A stretch of 64,000 bases of DNA. Source: Lachnospiraceae bacterium (lineage in GTDB: Bacteria; Bacillota; Clostridia; Lachnospirales; Lachnospiraceae). The position numbers and the translations under genes are program-made. The notes below the pieces were generated by a model, which was not told where the DNA came from, ran no database searches, and saw nothing but the letters and a program-made list of their open reading frames with translations. Location of the stretch: positions 1 through 64,000 of the forward strand of contig JAFYYN010000043.1 in NCBI GenBank assembly GCA_017557525.1, in the 5' to 3' direction. Positions 25,089 through 33,394 of the stretch are shown piece by piece (positions within the stretch are counted from its first letter, which is position 1; each line of letters opens with the position of its first letter).

Positions 25089-27053
25089 TTACAATCCTTT
25101 GGGAGTCTGATCCTTGAGACTCTTTACTCTATATACAAATATCTTGTTATGCTTTCCTTTAAGCGGTATCTCGCCGACATCCTCTGTCTCTATCCTGTCT
25201 GCAAGGCGGTTCTTTACTTCTTCACTGATAAGGATTTCTCCGGCCTTGGCATTGCTTTCCAAACGAGCCGCCGTATTTACCGTATCTCCGATGGCCGTAT
25301 AATCCATACGGAAATTACTGCCTATATTTCCTATGATCGCCTGTCCGCAGTTAACTCCTATGCCGTAGCTGACCTTTTTCCCGAAACGCTCCATAAGCTT
25401 TTCGCCCAGTGTCTCGGAGGCTCTTGCTATATCGCATGCAGTTGAAACTGCCCTAAATACATAGTCATCAAGGTCAAACGGCGAGTTAAATACTGCCATT
25501 GCGGCATCGCCTATGAATTTATCAAGCGTCCCTTTATTCTTGAAAATAGCATCCGTTATAACTCCGAAATATTCGTTAAGGATCTCGACTACCTCCTCGG
25601 GTGCCAGATTTTCCGACATGGTTGTAAATCCACGGATATCAACAAACAGCACTGCCACATCCTTGTTACGGCCTCCAAGCTGTAGCTGGTATGAACCCGA
25701 CTCTGCCACATCATCAACTATTTCAGGAGCTACATACATACGGAATGCATTATTTATCTTCACCCTCTCGGCACGTACATTCACATAATGGAATATTATC
25801 ATTGCTATCGAAAGGGTTATACATACCAGCACCATGTACAGGGTATGGATGTATATATCATTCTTATAAAAGATTATGGAACTTATAATATGCAATACAA
25901 GAGTCGATACGCTAAAGATCATGCCCTTTAATATGGTTACGCTCAGCATCGTGAATATAAGACCGGCTGAAATTATGGCATAGACAACAGCTATCACATC
26001 AGGCTTTGCTTCGGTCTGCAGCTTTCCTTCAAATACCGCCTCCATGATATTTGCATGGATCTCTACTCCGTTCATGTTCTTTTCGCCATCGCTATTTGAA
26101 AGATACACCGGATAAGCGTCCCCAAGTCCGGTTGCATATGCACCAACCAGTACTATTTCATTTCCCAGATTCCCCGCAGGATAGTCACCGTTTAAGATTT
26201 TGATCAGAGGAACACTGCTGAATCCACCGACTGCCTCGGAAAACGAGAACCTAAACCAGTTATTGTCCATTACTGAATAATCAGGTAACTCAAAATCAGC
26301 ATACTCAGGATGTTTTTCCGCATATTCGGGATGACCGGCTACATAATCCATAAAAAGCCGCAACCCACTTATTGAGAGGCTGTCATACCATTTACCCTCA
26401 AACCACATACCTGTATATGCCTTGGTTATGTAGTCCAGTTCATCGGGATCACAGTTCGTAATGCCAAGCGCTACGTTTTCTTTTAGTTCATCATATGGCA
26501 TTACCATATAGTTATGAAAAAGATCCTGTAAGCTGCTGAGGGTCTCCCTGCCATTTCCATGTTCGGTAGAACCGGCATTTATACCCGTTACTACATTGCC
26601 GTATTTTGCAGCCGCTTCAGCAAGTGCAATATCTCCCTTAGAGATTTCATCAAATATGTCCTTGTCGTTTCCGTTCCATTTTCCGTCTTCTATAGCTGCA
26701 ACAAGATCGTCCACTGTATTTTTATACCCTGTAAAAAGGGTATCAAATATGATGACTGCAGGGGGATTCTCCGAGCCGTCCAGAATCTCTACCAGGTCCG
26801 CGTATACCTGCCTGCTCCACTCCGAAGGCTGACCTAATGCATTAAGTGTTTCTTCATCTATTTTCACGATTGTTATCGGAAGGGTACTAACCGACTCGGA
26901 CTGGTATATAAAGTTACTAAGCTGTTCGTCTAAGGTACCGAAAGGTCTTGGAGGCCGCACTAAAAGAAAGACGCATATACCGACAAGGATCGATACACCC
27001 AGCTTTATCCTGATATCCACTTTTTTATGCTTAAAGCCCTTTTTCTGAGCCAT
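25089..27053 (-). CDS. CHASE2-domain class III adenylate/guanylate cyclase
   Basis: The 654-residue membrane protein has an N-terminal helix (about 18-34), an extracellular CHASE2 sensor (about 40-335), a cluster of three membrane helices (about 350-420) and a C-terminal cyclase domain. Catalytic features are visible: metal Asp in LFVDIRGF and FIGDAAM, Lys in GTLDKF, and the Asn and Arg of NTAARLE. The Lys and the YTAIGD motif favour ATP, which makes cAMP the best guess. I start at MAQKKGFK, which has GAGG upstream; an ATG nine codons earlier does not. It heads the operon with isomerase, HD-GYP and FecR genes. Confidence 0.9.
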   Translation of the reverse strand: MAQKKGFKHKKVDIRIKLGVSILVGICVFLLVRPPRPFGTLDEQLSNFIYQSESVSTLPITIVKIDEETLNALGQPSEWSRQVYADLVEILDGSENPPAVIIFDTLFTGYKNTVDDLVAAIEDGKWNGNDKDIFDEISKGDIALAEAAAKYGNVVTGINAGSTEHGNGRETLSSLQDLFHNYMVMPYDELKENVALGITNCDPDELDYITKAYTGMWFEGKWYDSLSISGLRLFMDYVAGHPEYAEKHPEYADFELPDYSVMDNNWFRFSFSEAVGGFSSVPLIKILNGDYPAGNLGNEIVLVGAYATGLGDAYPVYLSNSDGEKNMNGVEIHANIMEAVFEGKLQTEAKPDVIAVVYAIISAGLIFTMLSVTILKGMIFSVSTLVLHIISSIIFYKNDIYIHTLYMVLVCITLSIAMIIFHYVNVRAERVKINNAFRMYVAPEIVDDVAESGSYQLQLGGRNKDVAVLFVDIRGFTTMSENLAPEEVVEILNEYFGVITDAIFKNKGTLDKFIGDAAMAVFNSPFDLDDYVFRAVSTACDIARASETLGEKLMERFGKKVSYGIGVNCGQAIIGNIGSNFRMDYTAIGDTVNTAARLESNAKAGEILISEEVKNRLADRIETEDVGEIPLKGKHNKIFVYRVKSLKDQTPKGL

Positions 27054-27115
27054 AGGATATATCCTCTTTCTTTCATCCAAAATCTTTTAATAAAACGTTA
27101 TATTTATACAAGGAT

Positions 27116-27144
27116 ATTTTATTATTAAATTTGTATAAAGTCAA
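27116..27144 (-). promoter_or_regulatory. Promoter of the CHASE2 cyclase operon
   Basis: On the minus strand TTGACT (27139-27144) and TAAAAT (27116-27121) are spaced by 17 bases, right after the terminator of the upstream BIG2 gene. The start point would be near 27108, giving a leader of about 55 bases. Confidence 0.75.
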
Positions 27145-27168
27145 TGGGATTAATTTAGTAATTATACT

Positions 27169-27190
27169 AAAAAACCGCCCTTTCGGGCGG
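27169..27190 (-). terminator. Terminator of the BIG2 paralogue gene
   Basis: CCGCCC-GAAA-GGGCGG followed by TTTTTT on the minus strand is a textbook terminator, 13 bases past the stop codon. Confidence 0.95.
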
Positions 27191-27202
27191 AATTAAACCT
27201 TT

Positions 27203-27988
27203 TTATTCTTTGCATACAGCTGCCTTACAGATTGTACGGACTATTCTTTCGGTCATGGCATCAGGCTCTCCGATCTCCATACCCATAACAAATATCAGCT
27301 TGTTATCGGTAATCTTCAGATAGACAACGATAGGGATATCATTTCCGTTACTCTGGCATATACCAGCTACTCTGCCTAAAACAGTATCTCCGGCTTTTAC
27401 TACCTCGGTTGTGACATCCTTTGTATCAAATTCCTTCATGAAAGCCTCAGAAACAATACTGCATGAATTAAGGAAATTTTCTTCCGAAGCTGTCATCTCT
27501 GCACTCTCACCTTCACTCAGCTCGGCAACCTGGGCGCATATCCACTTAAAATCCTCTTCGGAGATACTGTACTGGTACAGATCGTCTGCCTTTACTACTC
27601 CTGAGAATTCCCATTGTGAATTGATCGGTATTTCAACTCCCTTGATCTCAACATTGGTATCAAGTGTTGCAAGCACACTGTCTTTTACAACTACCTTACA
27701 GGTAAGGGTCTTTTTACCCACTTTAGCGGTAACTGTGCATTCCCCTTCCGAAATACCGGTAACATTACCGTTTTTTGTAACCTTGGCAACCGCTTTATTA
27801 TCGGATTTCCACTTTATTGTCTTTTTTGTATTTTTGACCTTAAGCTTAACCTTTTCTCCTACATCGAGGTTTAATTCTGTTTTATTCAGCTTTACCGCAG
27901 CAGCTTTTACATTTACCGGACCCATGAATGTGGCAAACCCCAAAGCGACTGCAAGTACGACCATAAATGCCAAAACCTTCTGTTTCAT
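27203..27988 (-). CDS. Secreted BIG2 protein, paralogue of the 5496-6278 product
   Basis: The 261-residue protein has a signal peptide (MKQKVLAFMVVLAVALGFA), then a BIG2 domain (VKLNKTELNLDVGEKVKLKV ... ISEGECTVTAKVGKKTLTCK). An unrecognised C-terminal domain ends with FVMGMEIGEP and resembles the end of the 5496-6278 product. Equal length and domain order show that the two are paralogues. AAGGA seven bases before ATG fixes the start, 22 codons inside the longest frame. Its own promoter and terminator make it a single-gene unit next to the signalling operon. Confidence 0.85.
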   Translation of the reverse strand: MKQKVLAFMVVLAVALGFATFMGPVNVKAAAVKLNKTELNLDVGEKVKLKVKNTKKTIKWKSDNKAVAKVTKNGNVTGISEGECTVTAKVGKKTLTCKVVVKDSVLATLDTNVEIKGVEIPINSQWEFSGVVKADDLYQYSISEEDFKWICAQVAELSEGESAEMTASEENFLNSCSIVSEAFMKEFDTKDVTTEVVKAGDTVLGRVAGICQSNGNDIPIVVYLKITDNKLIFVMGMEIGEPDAMTERIVRTICKAAVCKE

Positions 27989-28021
27989 CTCTTTTTCCTT
28001 TCCAAAAAAAATTTCTTGTGT

Positions 28022-28050
28022 ATTATAATACAGACGCGGCAAAAAATCAA
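28022..28050 (-). promoter_or_regulatory. Promoter of the BIG2 paralogue gene
   Basis: On the minus strand TTGATT (28045-28050) and a perfect TATAAT (28022-28027) have a 17-base spacer. Confidence 0.7.
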
Positions 28051-28098
28051 CCATAATAAGTTTATAGAATTTTAATTATATCCCGATACTAACCCGGT

Positions 28099-28125
28099 TA
28101 AGAAATCGGTATGCATAGCCGATAT
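28099..28125 (+). promoter_or_regulatory. Sigma28/sigmaD-type (flagellar) promoter
   Basis: TAAG (28099-28102), a 15-base spacer and GCCGATAT (28118-28125) match the flagellar sigma consensus TAAA-N15-GCCGATAA/T with one change in the -35 box. It points towards the gene at 28250. No sigmaA-type pair of comparable quality is seen there. Confidence 0.6.
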
Positions 28126-28137
28126 ATAAAATGTAGG

Positions 28138-28158
28138 GGATATTATCTCTTAATATCC
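28138..28158 (+). other. Hairpin at the 5' end of the putative sigma28 transcript
   Basis: GGATATTA and TAATATCC form an eight-base-pair stem around TCTCT, a few bases after the expected start point. It may protect the mRNA 5' end or be a weak attenuator. Confidence 0.4.
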
Positions 28159-28249
28159 TCTTTAATATATATTTCTTTTAAACGCATCTTCGTTTAGGGG
28201 GAACGGATTCTCTTTAGGCGGGATGCATGCACACAGAACGGAGGTTTCT

Positions 28250-28855
28250 ATGTCAGTAAACGGAATTACTACGAACACAGGACTCACCACTGGTACAACG
28301 TACAGCTCAAAAAAGACAGATACTGCCAAAACTTCTTCCTCAAAAAGTGGAGTTTCCGATGCTGCCGTATATGAAAAAAGTGATGAGACCGCCACTGAAC
28401 CCAAGATTTACACAAAGGGTAACAGTGAAACCATTGCAAGGCTAAAGAAAGAAGCCGAGGAAAGAACCGCTTCCATGCGTTCACTTGTTGAGAAGATGAT
28501 GGCCGGACAGAATAAAGCGATACAGAATTCCGGAATCCTCGATTTTGAAAACGGCACTAACCTTGCCGAGATTTTCAAAAATCTTGAGGTCGATGAGGCT
28601 ACCAGACTTCAGGCTCAGAAGGATACCGCAGAAGACGGCTACTGGGGAGCAGAACAGACCTCAGAAAGAATCCTCGAATTTGCCAAAGGTCTTGCAGGAG
28701 ACGATCCCGAGCTTGCCAAGAAAATGCTCGATGCCGTAAAACAGGGCTTCGAAGAGGCCGGCAAGGCGTGGGGAGAAGATTTACCCGAGCTTTCACAGAA
28801 CACCATGAAGCTTACACTTGAAAAAGTAAATAAGTGGATTGAAGAATTAGGCTAA
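28250..28855 (+). CDS. Uncharacterised protein, probably in the motility regulon
   Basis: I do not recognise a named family with certainty. The 201-residue protein has a Ser/Thr/Lys-rich, probably disordered N-terminus (1-60), a charged helical middle (ARLKKEAEERTASMRSLVEK) and a conserved-looking C-terminal part (YWGAEQTSERILEFAKGLAG ... AWGEDLPELSQNT). No signal peptide or membrane helix is visible. GGAGG five bases before the ATG fixes the start. The sigma28-like promoter 125 bases upstream suggests a flagellar or chemotaxis-related role. Two hairpins follow it. Confidence 0.75.
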   Translation: MSVNGITTNTGLTTGTTYSSKKTDTAKTSSSKSGVSDAAVYEKSDETATEPKIYTKGNSETIARLKKEAEERTASMRSLVEKMMAGQNKAIQNSGILDFENGTNLAEIFKNLEVDEATRLQAQKDTAEDGYWGAEQTSERILEFAKGLAGDDPELAKKMLDAVKQGFEEAGKAWGEDLPELSQNTMKLTLEKVNKWIEELG

Positions 28856-28892
28856 AAATGCCGATATTTTGTGAAAAACTCACAATATTTTT

Positions 28893-28912
28893 GAAGTGCT
28901 TTTGTGCACTTC
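28893..28912 (+). terminator. Small terminator-like hairpin
   Basis: GAAGTGC and GCACTTC pair around TTTTGT. It is followed by TTACAACC and so is weaker than the next hairpin downstream. Confidence 0.35.
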
Positions 28913-28957
28913 TTACAACCAAGACTTTTTCTTAATACTTTCATTTTCCTTGACCTC

Positions 28958-29008
28958 GTAAAACTGCACAATTTCCCTAATGGGATTTTGTGCAGTTTTA
29001 CTTTTATT
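28958..29008 (+). terminator. Terminator of the 28250-28855 gene
   Basis: GTAAAACTGCACAA (28958-28971) pairs perfectly with TTGTGCAGTTTTAC (28988-29001), followed by TTTTATT. The stem is long, at 14 base pairs. The rest of the 380-base gap before veg holds the small hairpin at 28893 and the veg promoter. Confidence 0.75.
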
Positions 29009-29043
29009 CCGACGTCTCCCACAACATATTGTATAAACAATTT

Positions 29044-29072
29044 TTGACTTTAGAGTTGTAATGTGTTACAAT
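29044..29072 (+). promoter_or_regulatory. Strong promoter of the veg gene
   Basis: TTGACT (29044-29049) and TACAAT (29067-29072) are spaced by 17 bases. The same TACAAT -10 occurs in the well-known strong Bacillus veg promoter. The transcript would carry a leader of about 160 bases with no clear riboswitch. Confidence 0.75.
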
Positions 29073-29238
29073 ATACTACATATTGTGGTATATAAAGTTT
29101 TATATACCATAGAATAGAACTGAACGTTTAACCGTCTTAAAAGCCCACACTATATATAGTGCCGTACTCTTATATGTGTTTCCTTCTAAGCCGGTAAGGC
29201 AAAATCAGTTTAATCATCAGAATATGAGGAGGACACAA

Positions 29239-29472
29239 ATGAGACAGCCGGCAAATATGTGTAAGGTTTACAACATGATCCATAACAACATAGGAAAAAG
29301 GGTATTAGTCAGAACCAACCAGGGGCGTAACCGCTTTGATGAAGAAGAAGGCGTCATCGAAGAAATGCATCCTCATGTATTCTGCATTAAAGTTGGCGAG
29401 GATGAAAATCTTAAGACTTTATCATTCAGCTATACTGATGTCCTGATCAGGGATGTTGAGCTTGTTTTCTGA
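29239..29472 (+). CDS. veg: Veg-family protein
   Basis: The 77-residue protein matches Veg (DUF1021): IGKRVLVRTNQGRNRFDEEE near residue 17, then GVIEEMHPHVFCIKV and LSFSYTDVLIRDVELVF. In Bacillus subtilis Veg stimulates biofilm matrix gene expression and is highly expressed. The fold is a small SH3-like barrel. I start at MRQPANM, with GAGGAGG seven bases upstream; the longer frame has 21 more codons without support. It is transcribed alone and ends at a good terminator. Confidence 0.88.
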   Translation: MRQPANMCKVYNMIHNNIGKRVLVRTNQGRNRFDEEEGVIEEMHPHVFCIKVGEDENLKTLSFSYTDVLIRDVELVF

Positions 29473-29502
29473 TCTTATTCTAAAATATATAACCGTTGAT
29501 TT

Positions 29503-29540
29503 ACCACTCGAAGTACAGGTAGTTCTTCGGGTGGTTTTTT
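29503..29540 (+). terminator. Terminator after veg
   Basis: ACCACTCGAAG (29503-29513) pairs with CTTCGGGTGGT (29525-29535, with one G-T pair) and is followed by six T. Confidence 0.85.
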
Positions 29541-29570
29541 ATAGAGGCGTGCTACACGCATGAACATAAT

Positions 29571-30281
29571 ATGAAAATACATGGAATAAACGGACTTTCC
29601 CTCCTTGATTACCCAGGGAAAATGGCCTGTACGATATTTACGGGACACTGTAATTTCAGGTGTCCTTTCTGTCACAATGCCACACTGGTGCTAAACCCCG
29701 ATTCCCAGCCGGTAAAATCAGAGGAAGAAGTCTTTAATCTTTTAAGAAACAGATCCGGCAGGCTCGAGGGAGTCGCAATTACCGGAGGTGAGCCTACCTT
29801 AAACAGGGATCTGCCCGATTTCTGCAGGAAGATCAAAGAAATGGGGCTCTCGGTCAAGCTTGATACAAACGGCAGCCTGCCGAATGTAGTAAGAGATTTA
29901 ACAGAGGCCGGTCTTGTTGATTACATCGCTATGGATATCAAGGCCTCACCGGAAAATTATGCAAATGCAGTAGGTTTAAGCAGCTTTGATATGGGAAACA
30001 TATTTGAAAGCGTTGATCTAATCATGGCAAACGGAGCAAAAGGCAAAATCGACTACGAGTTCCGCACTACCGTGGTACAGGGATTGCATACAGAAACGGA
30101 CTTCATACAGATCGGCAAATGGCTAAAAGGAGCAAAAGGATATTTCCTGCAGGGTTACCGCAGTTCCGATGATCAGTTAAATCCTGAAGGTCTAAGCGCC
30201 GTACCCGTAGAAATCATGGAACATTACAGGGAAATACTGTTGCCCAATATACCTAATACACAGTTGCGCGGAGTTGTTTAA
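29571..30281 (+). CDS. nrdG: Anaerobic ribonucleotide reductase activating protein-like radical SAM enzyme
   Basis: The 236-residue protein is a radical SAM enzyme with the cluster motif CNFRCPFC near residue 27, then ITGGEPTLN and KLDTNGS. It fits the NrdG2-type glycyl-radical activase group, whose partner is NrdD. No nrdD is next to it here, so either the partner is elsewhere or another glycyl-radical enzyme is the target. The ribosome binding site is poor (no purine run at the usual distance from the ATG). The GNAT gene follows. Confidence 0.85.
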   Translation: MKIHGINGLSLLDYPGKMACTIFTGHCNFRCPFCHNATLVLNPDSQPVKSEEEVFNLLRNRSGRLEGVAITGGEPTLNRDLPDFCRKIKEMGLSVKLDTNGSLPNVVRDLTEAGLVDYIAMDIKASPENYANAVGLSSFDMGNIFESVDLIMANGAKGKIDYEFRTTVVQGLHTETDFIQIGKWLKGAKGYFLQGYRSSDDQLNPEGLSAVPVEIMEHYREILLPNIPNTQLRGVV

Positions 30282-30322
30282 AGACTTACTCCGATTAGCC
30301 TTAAAACACGGAAGAAAGAAAA

Positions 30323-30871
30323 ATGCATCTCAGATACGAAACCGAACACCTCATACTCGCTATAGGGAATGAGGCATTCGCAGACAAAATAAATGAATAC
30401 CTGATCCGCAACCGTGAGGACTTTTCAAAATGGGACATGAAGCTTAACGACAGCTATTTCACCATGAACTATCAGATAAGAGCGGTACAGGCAGAACAAA
30501 GGATTTTCATGAAATCCGAGGGGGCCCGCTATTATATATTCCTTAAGGATAATCTCCACCGTGTAATTGGGAACGTAAGCTTTGCCCTTACGGATAACAA
30601 AAGCGAACATGCCTGTATCATCGGGTATAAAACCGATACCGCAGAACGTGGAAAGGGATATGCCTATGAAGCTGCCTCCTACATGCTCCCAATAGTGGCT
30701 AAGGAATATGGCTTAAGACGTTTCCAGGCTGAAATACTGCCGGAAAATCTGCCTTCAAAGGCATTAATAGAAAAACTCGGGTTCCAATTTGAAAAAGTTA
30801 TAAGAAATGCTCACGAATTTAACGAATGCCCGAGAGATATCCTGCTATATGTACTTGATGTTGCGAATTAA
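30323..30871 (+). CDS. GNAT-family N-acetyltransferase (RimJ/RimL-like)
   Basis: This 182-residue cytoplasmic protein has the GNAT acetyl-CoA motif in the form YKTDTAERGKGYAYEA, followed by LRRFQAEILPENLPSKALIEKLGF, typical of RimJ/RimL-type acetyltransferases. The substrate (a protein N-terminus or a small molecule) cannot be read. It lies 41 bases after the NrdG-like gene on the same strand and may be co-transcribed. Confidence 0.88.
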   Translation: MHLRYETEHLILAIGNEAFADKINEYLIRNREDFSKWDMKLNDSYFTMNYQIRAVQAEQRIFMKSEGARYYIFLKDNLHRVIGNVSFALTDNKSEHACIIGYKTDTAERGKGYAYEAASYMLPIVAKEYGLRRFQAEILPENLPSKALIEKLGFQFEKVIRNAHEFNECPRDILLYVLDVAN

Positions 30872-30972
30872 ACCCAAAACCCATGTACAGACAGTTATAT
30901 CAATCAATTAAGATACCAGATTGACGGATAAGATGTAAATGCGTAAAACCCAAAAGAGAGGCAAATTACCAA

Positions 30973-31488
30973 ATGAAACCGGATGCCGCTAAAAACGTCA
31001 AGCGTACTCCTCTTACACCTGAGGATGACATCAAATTTATGAAAAAGGCCTTAAAGCAGGCCGAGCATGCCATAGCACTAGGCGAGGTCCCGATAGGCTG
31101 TGTCATAGTATATGATAAAAAAATAATCGGCAGGGGCTACAATAAGCGTAATACTAAAAAGACCGCCCTGGCGCATGCAGAAATAACCGCCATCGCCCAG
31201 GCCTGTAAAAAGATCGGTGACTGGAGGCTTGACGGATGTACGATGTATGTCACCTTAGAGCCCTGTCAGATGTGCTCAGGAGCTATAGTCCAGTCAAGAG
31301 TTGACCGTGTAGTCATCGGCGCCATGAACCCTAAAGCAGGCTGTGCTGGCTCAATACTCAACCTCTTAAACCGTCCGGAATTTAACCATCAGGTTGAGAT
31401 AACAAAGGATATCTGTGCAGAGGAAAGCACCGAAATACTACAGAGATTTTTTAAGGATTTAAGGGTGAGAAATAAGAAAGGAGACTAA
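30973..31488 (+). CDS. tadA: tRNA-specific adenosine deaminase
   Basis: TadA converts A34 to inosine in tRNA-Arg(ACG). The 171-residue protein has the zinc and catalytic motif HAEITAI and PCQMC, with the family phrase VPIGCVIVYD. An N-terminal extension of about 20 residues is polar and not needed for the fold. Inosine lets one tRNA read CGU, CGC and CGA. GAGG lies about eleven bases from the ATG. The MBL gene follows after five bases. Confidence 0.95.
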   Translation: MKPDAAKNVKRTPLTPEDDIKFMKKALKQAEHAIALGEVPIGCVIVYDKKIIGRGYNKRNTKKTALAHAEITAIAQACKKIGDWRLDGCTMYVTLEPCQMCSGAIVQSRVDRVVIGAMNPKAGCAGSILNLLNRPEFNHQVEITKDICAEESTEILQRFFKDLRVRNKKGD

Positions 31489-31493
31489 AAGCC

Positions 31494-32180
31494 ATGATGG
31501 ATATAATGCAGCTTAGCAAAGGCACCTACAGAGTAGAGGATGACAGGGTACGTTACTTTATCCTTGAGGGTACCGAAAAGGCACTTATGATAGACAGCAG
31601 CATGAACAATACCAATGCTATAGATGCTGCCAAAAAGGTTACCGACAAGCCAATAGAGATAATCAATACTCATGCGGACAGGGACCATATCGCCGGGAAC
31701 GGTGCTTTTGACAAAATCTATATGAGCCCTGCAGAAGAAGAAAATTACAGGAATAACGGCGGTAAAGGTACCATTATCCCTGTAAAGGAAGGCGATATTA
31801 TCGATCTTGGAAATCGTCCGTTAGAGGTAATCGATATCCCCGGACATACTCCCGGAAGCATTGCGTTACTTGATATAAACAACAGAATCCTGTACTCCGG
31901 CGATACAGTCCAGTCAGGCATTATTTTCATGTTTGGACAATACCGGAATATGGACAGCTTCATCGAAAGTCTTAAAAAGCTTGATTCCATCAAGGACAGA
32001 TTTGATATTATCTACCCTTGCCACGATAAATGTCCGGTATATCCCGATCTGATCCCCAAGCTTATAGAGGGATCACAGCAGGTTCGTGACGGTAAAGCCG
32101 AAGGAAAGGAAATGGATCTTTTCGGCAATAAGGTTATGATGTACAGATTTGATTACGCAGGATTTTTCTGCGCACCTTAA
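31494..32180 (+). CDS. MBL-fold metallo-hydrolase
   Basis: The 228-residue protein has the metallo-beta-lactamase motif THADRDHIAG, then DIPGHTPGSI, LYSGDTVQSG and YPCHDKCPV, giving the expected metal-binding His and Asp residues. It resembles glyoxalase-II-like hydrolases, but the substrate is not known. It lies five bases after tadA, with AAGGAGA upstream, and is presumably co-transcribed. Its stop codon directly abuts the stop codon of the convergent GH8 gene, leaving no room for a separate terminator. Confidence 0.88.
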   Translation: MMDIMQLSKGTYRVEDDRVRYFILEGTEKALMIDSSMNNTNAIDAAKKVTDKPIEIINTHADRDHIAGNGAFDKIYMSPAEEENYRNNGGKGTIIPVKEGDIIDLGNRPLEVIDIPGHTPGSIALLDINNRILYSGDTVQSGIIFMFGQYRNMDSFIESLKKLDSIKDRFDIIYPCHDKCPVYPDLIPKLIEGSQQVRDGKAEGKEMDLFGNKVMMYRFDYAGFFCAP

Positions 32181-33335
32181 TTACCATATTTTATAATTTC
32201 CACTCAAAGCAAGCATAGCAAACATGTACAGACAGTTATCATAATATCTGTATTTTCCCGTCTGCATAGGGGTATCCCAAAGCAGTCTTACACAACGCTT
32301 TGCATACTCAAGGCTCTTCTTGTCAGCTTTTGAATTAATGAAAACTGCAAGGGAGCCTTCTGCATTTGTTGCAAGAAGACCTACATTATGTTTGGCATGA
32401 TCCTCAACCAAGGTGCCGTCTATCTCATAAATACCGTCCATTATTCCGTTACGGTCTTCAATGAAGAAGCGCTGGATTTTAGCCGCTATATCTGCCAAGG
32501 CAGGGTTTTCTCCGCACCAGCAGGACTCCATGGCAATATTGGCAATGGTCCTGTATGCATCACTGAAAAACCAGTCATGCCTTTGCTTATATTTCTTTGC
32601 CCATGCCGAATTGGTCGGGGTACCGTCATATTCGGAATATTCAGGGCTAAGTCCCGTAACCGGATGACTTGATTTTACAATATATTCCCTGCTGGCATCT
32701 GCCGCTTTTTTCCAGAAATCTCTGTCTTCTTCATACGCCCATTTTGCGAACAGCTCATAGAAATGGGGCAGATGATATGATGTATCTGAAAACTCAACCT
32801 CAGGAGTAAACTTTATATAGTGGTTCTCGTGATTCCACATAGGATGTCCCTGACGCTCGCCCTCACCGTTATGTATGCAGGCCTTAAGGATTTCCTTTGC
32901 TTCATGAGAATAGTTATAGATCCCTTCTCCGTCTCCCCATCTGTGTGATGCAAAGAAAAGCGCCATGGCAAAATACTCTTCTCCGTCGGGCGCAGGTCCC
33001 TTGCCCCTGACTGTTCCATCGAGATTGCAGGACCACTTAAAATACCCCTGGTCATACCCTTCGGGTATCCACATATATTTCTTTGTCCAAGCCCAGATAC
33101 GGTCAAACTTTTCCTTTTCATCCATCTGTACACATACCATCATGGCATAAGACATACCTTCGGTCCTTACGTCATCATTTCCCGTATCCGTGATATAACC
33201 CATATCCTCCCCTACATTTTCATAGAAGCGGACTCCCTCCGGACCATTATAAATGGTATCAAAACACTCACGGACTCTTTTGTTTACCACCTCTTCATCA
33301 TAGCCTAATTCTTTAAAAATATTGCGGTATTCCAT
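32181..33335 (-). CDS. GH8 reducing-end xylose-releasing exo-oligoxylanase
   Basis: The 384-residue protein is a glycoside hydrolase family 8 member of the Rex type, which removes xylose from the reducing end of xylo-oligosaccharides. The likely acid is Glu59 in DVRTEGMSYAM and the base Asp259 in WFFSDAYRT, consistent in spacing with characterised Rex enzymes. There is no signal peptide, so it should act in the cytoplasm on imported oligosaccharides, alongside the GH120 and GH67 genes further on. AAAGG lies upstream of the ATG. The TIGR00266 gene is upstream, separated by a terminator. Confidence 0.93.
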   Translation of the reverse strand: MEYRNIFKELGYDEEVVNKRVRECFDTIYNGPEGVRFYENVGEDMGYITDTGNDDVRTEGMSYAMMVCVQMDEKEKFDRIWAWTKKYMWIPEGYDQGYFKWSCNLDGTVRGKGPAPDGEEYFAMALFFASHRWGDGEGIYNYSHEAKEILKACIHNGEGERQGHPMWNHENHYIKFTPEVEFSDTSYHLPHFYELFAKWAYEEDRDFWKKAADASREYIVKSSHPVTGLSPEYSEYDGTPTNSAWAKKYKQRHDWFFSDAYRTIANIAMESCWCGENPALADIAAKIQRFFIEDRNGIMDGIYEIDGTLVEDHAKHNVGLLATNAEGSLAVFINSKADKKSLEYAKRCVRLLWDTPMQTGKYRYYDNCLYMFAMLALSGNYKIW

Positions 33336-33394
33336 AGCATAAACCTTTCTTTGTTTCTCATTTTTATGTTTATTATAGGTTACTTTATACCTTT

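Noticed and set aside
28126-29238. c-di-GMP riboswitch near the signalling genes or veg
   Set aside because: The conserved GEMM core sequences were not found in the leaders of 28250, veg or the cyclase operon.
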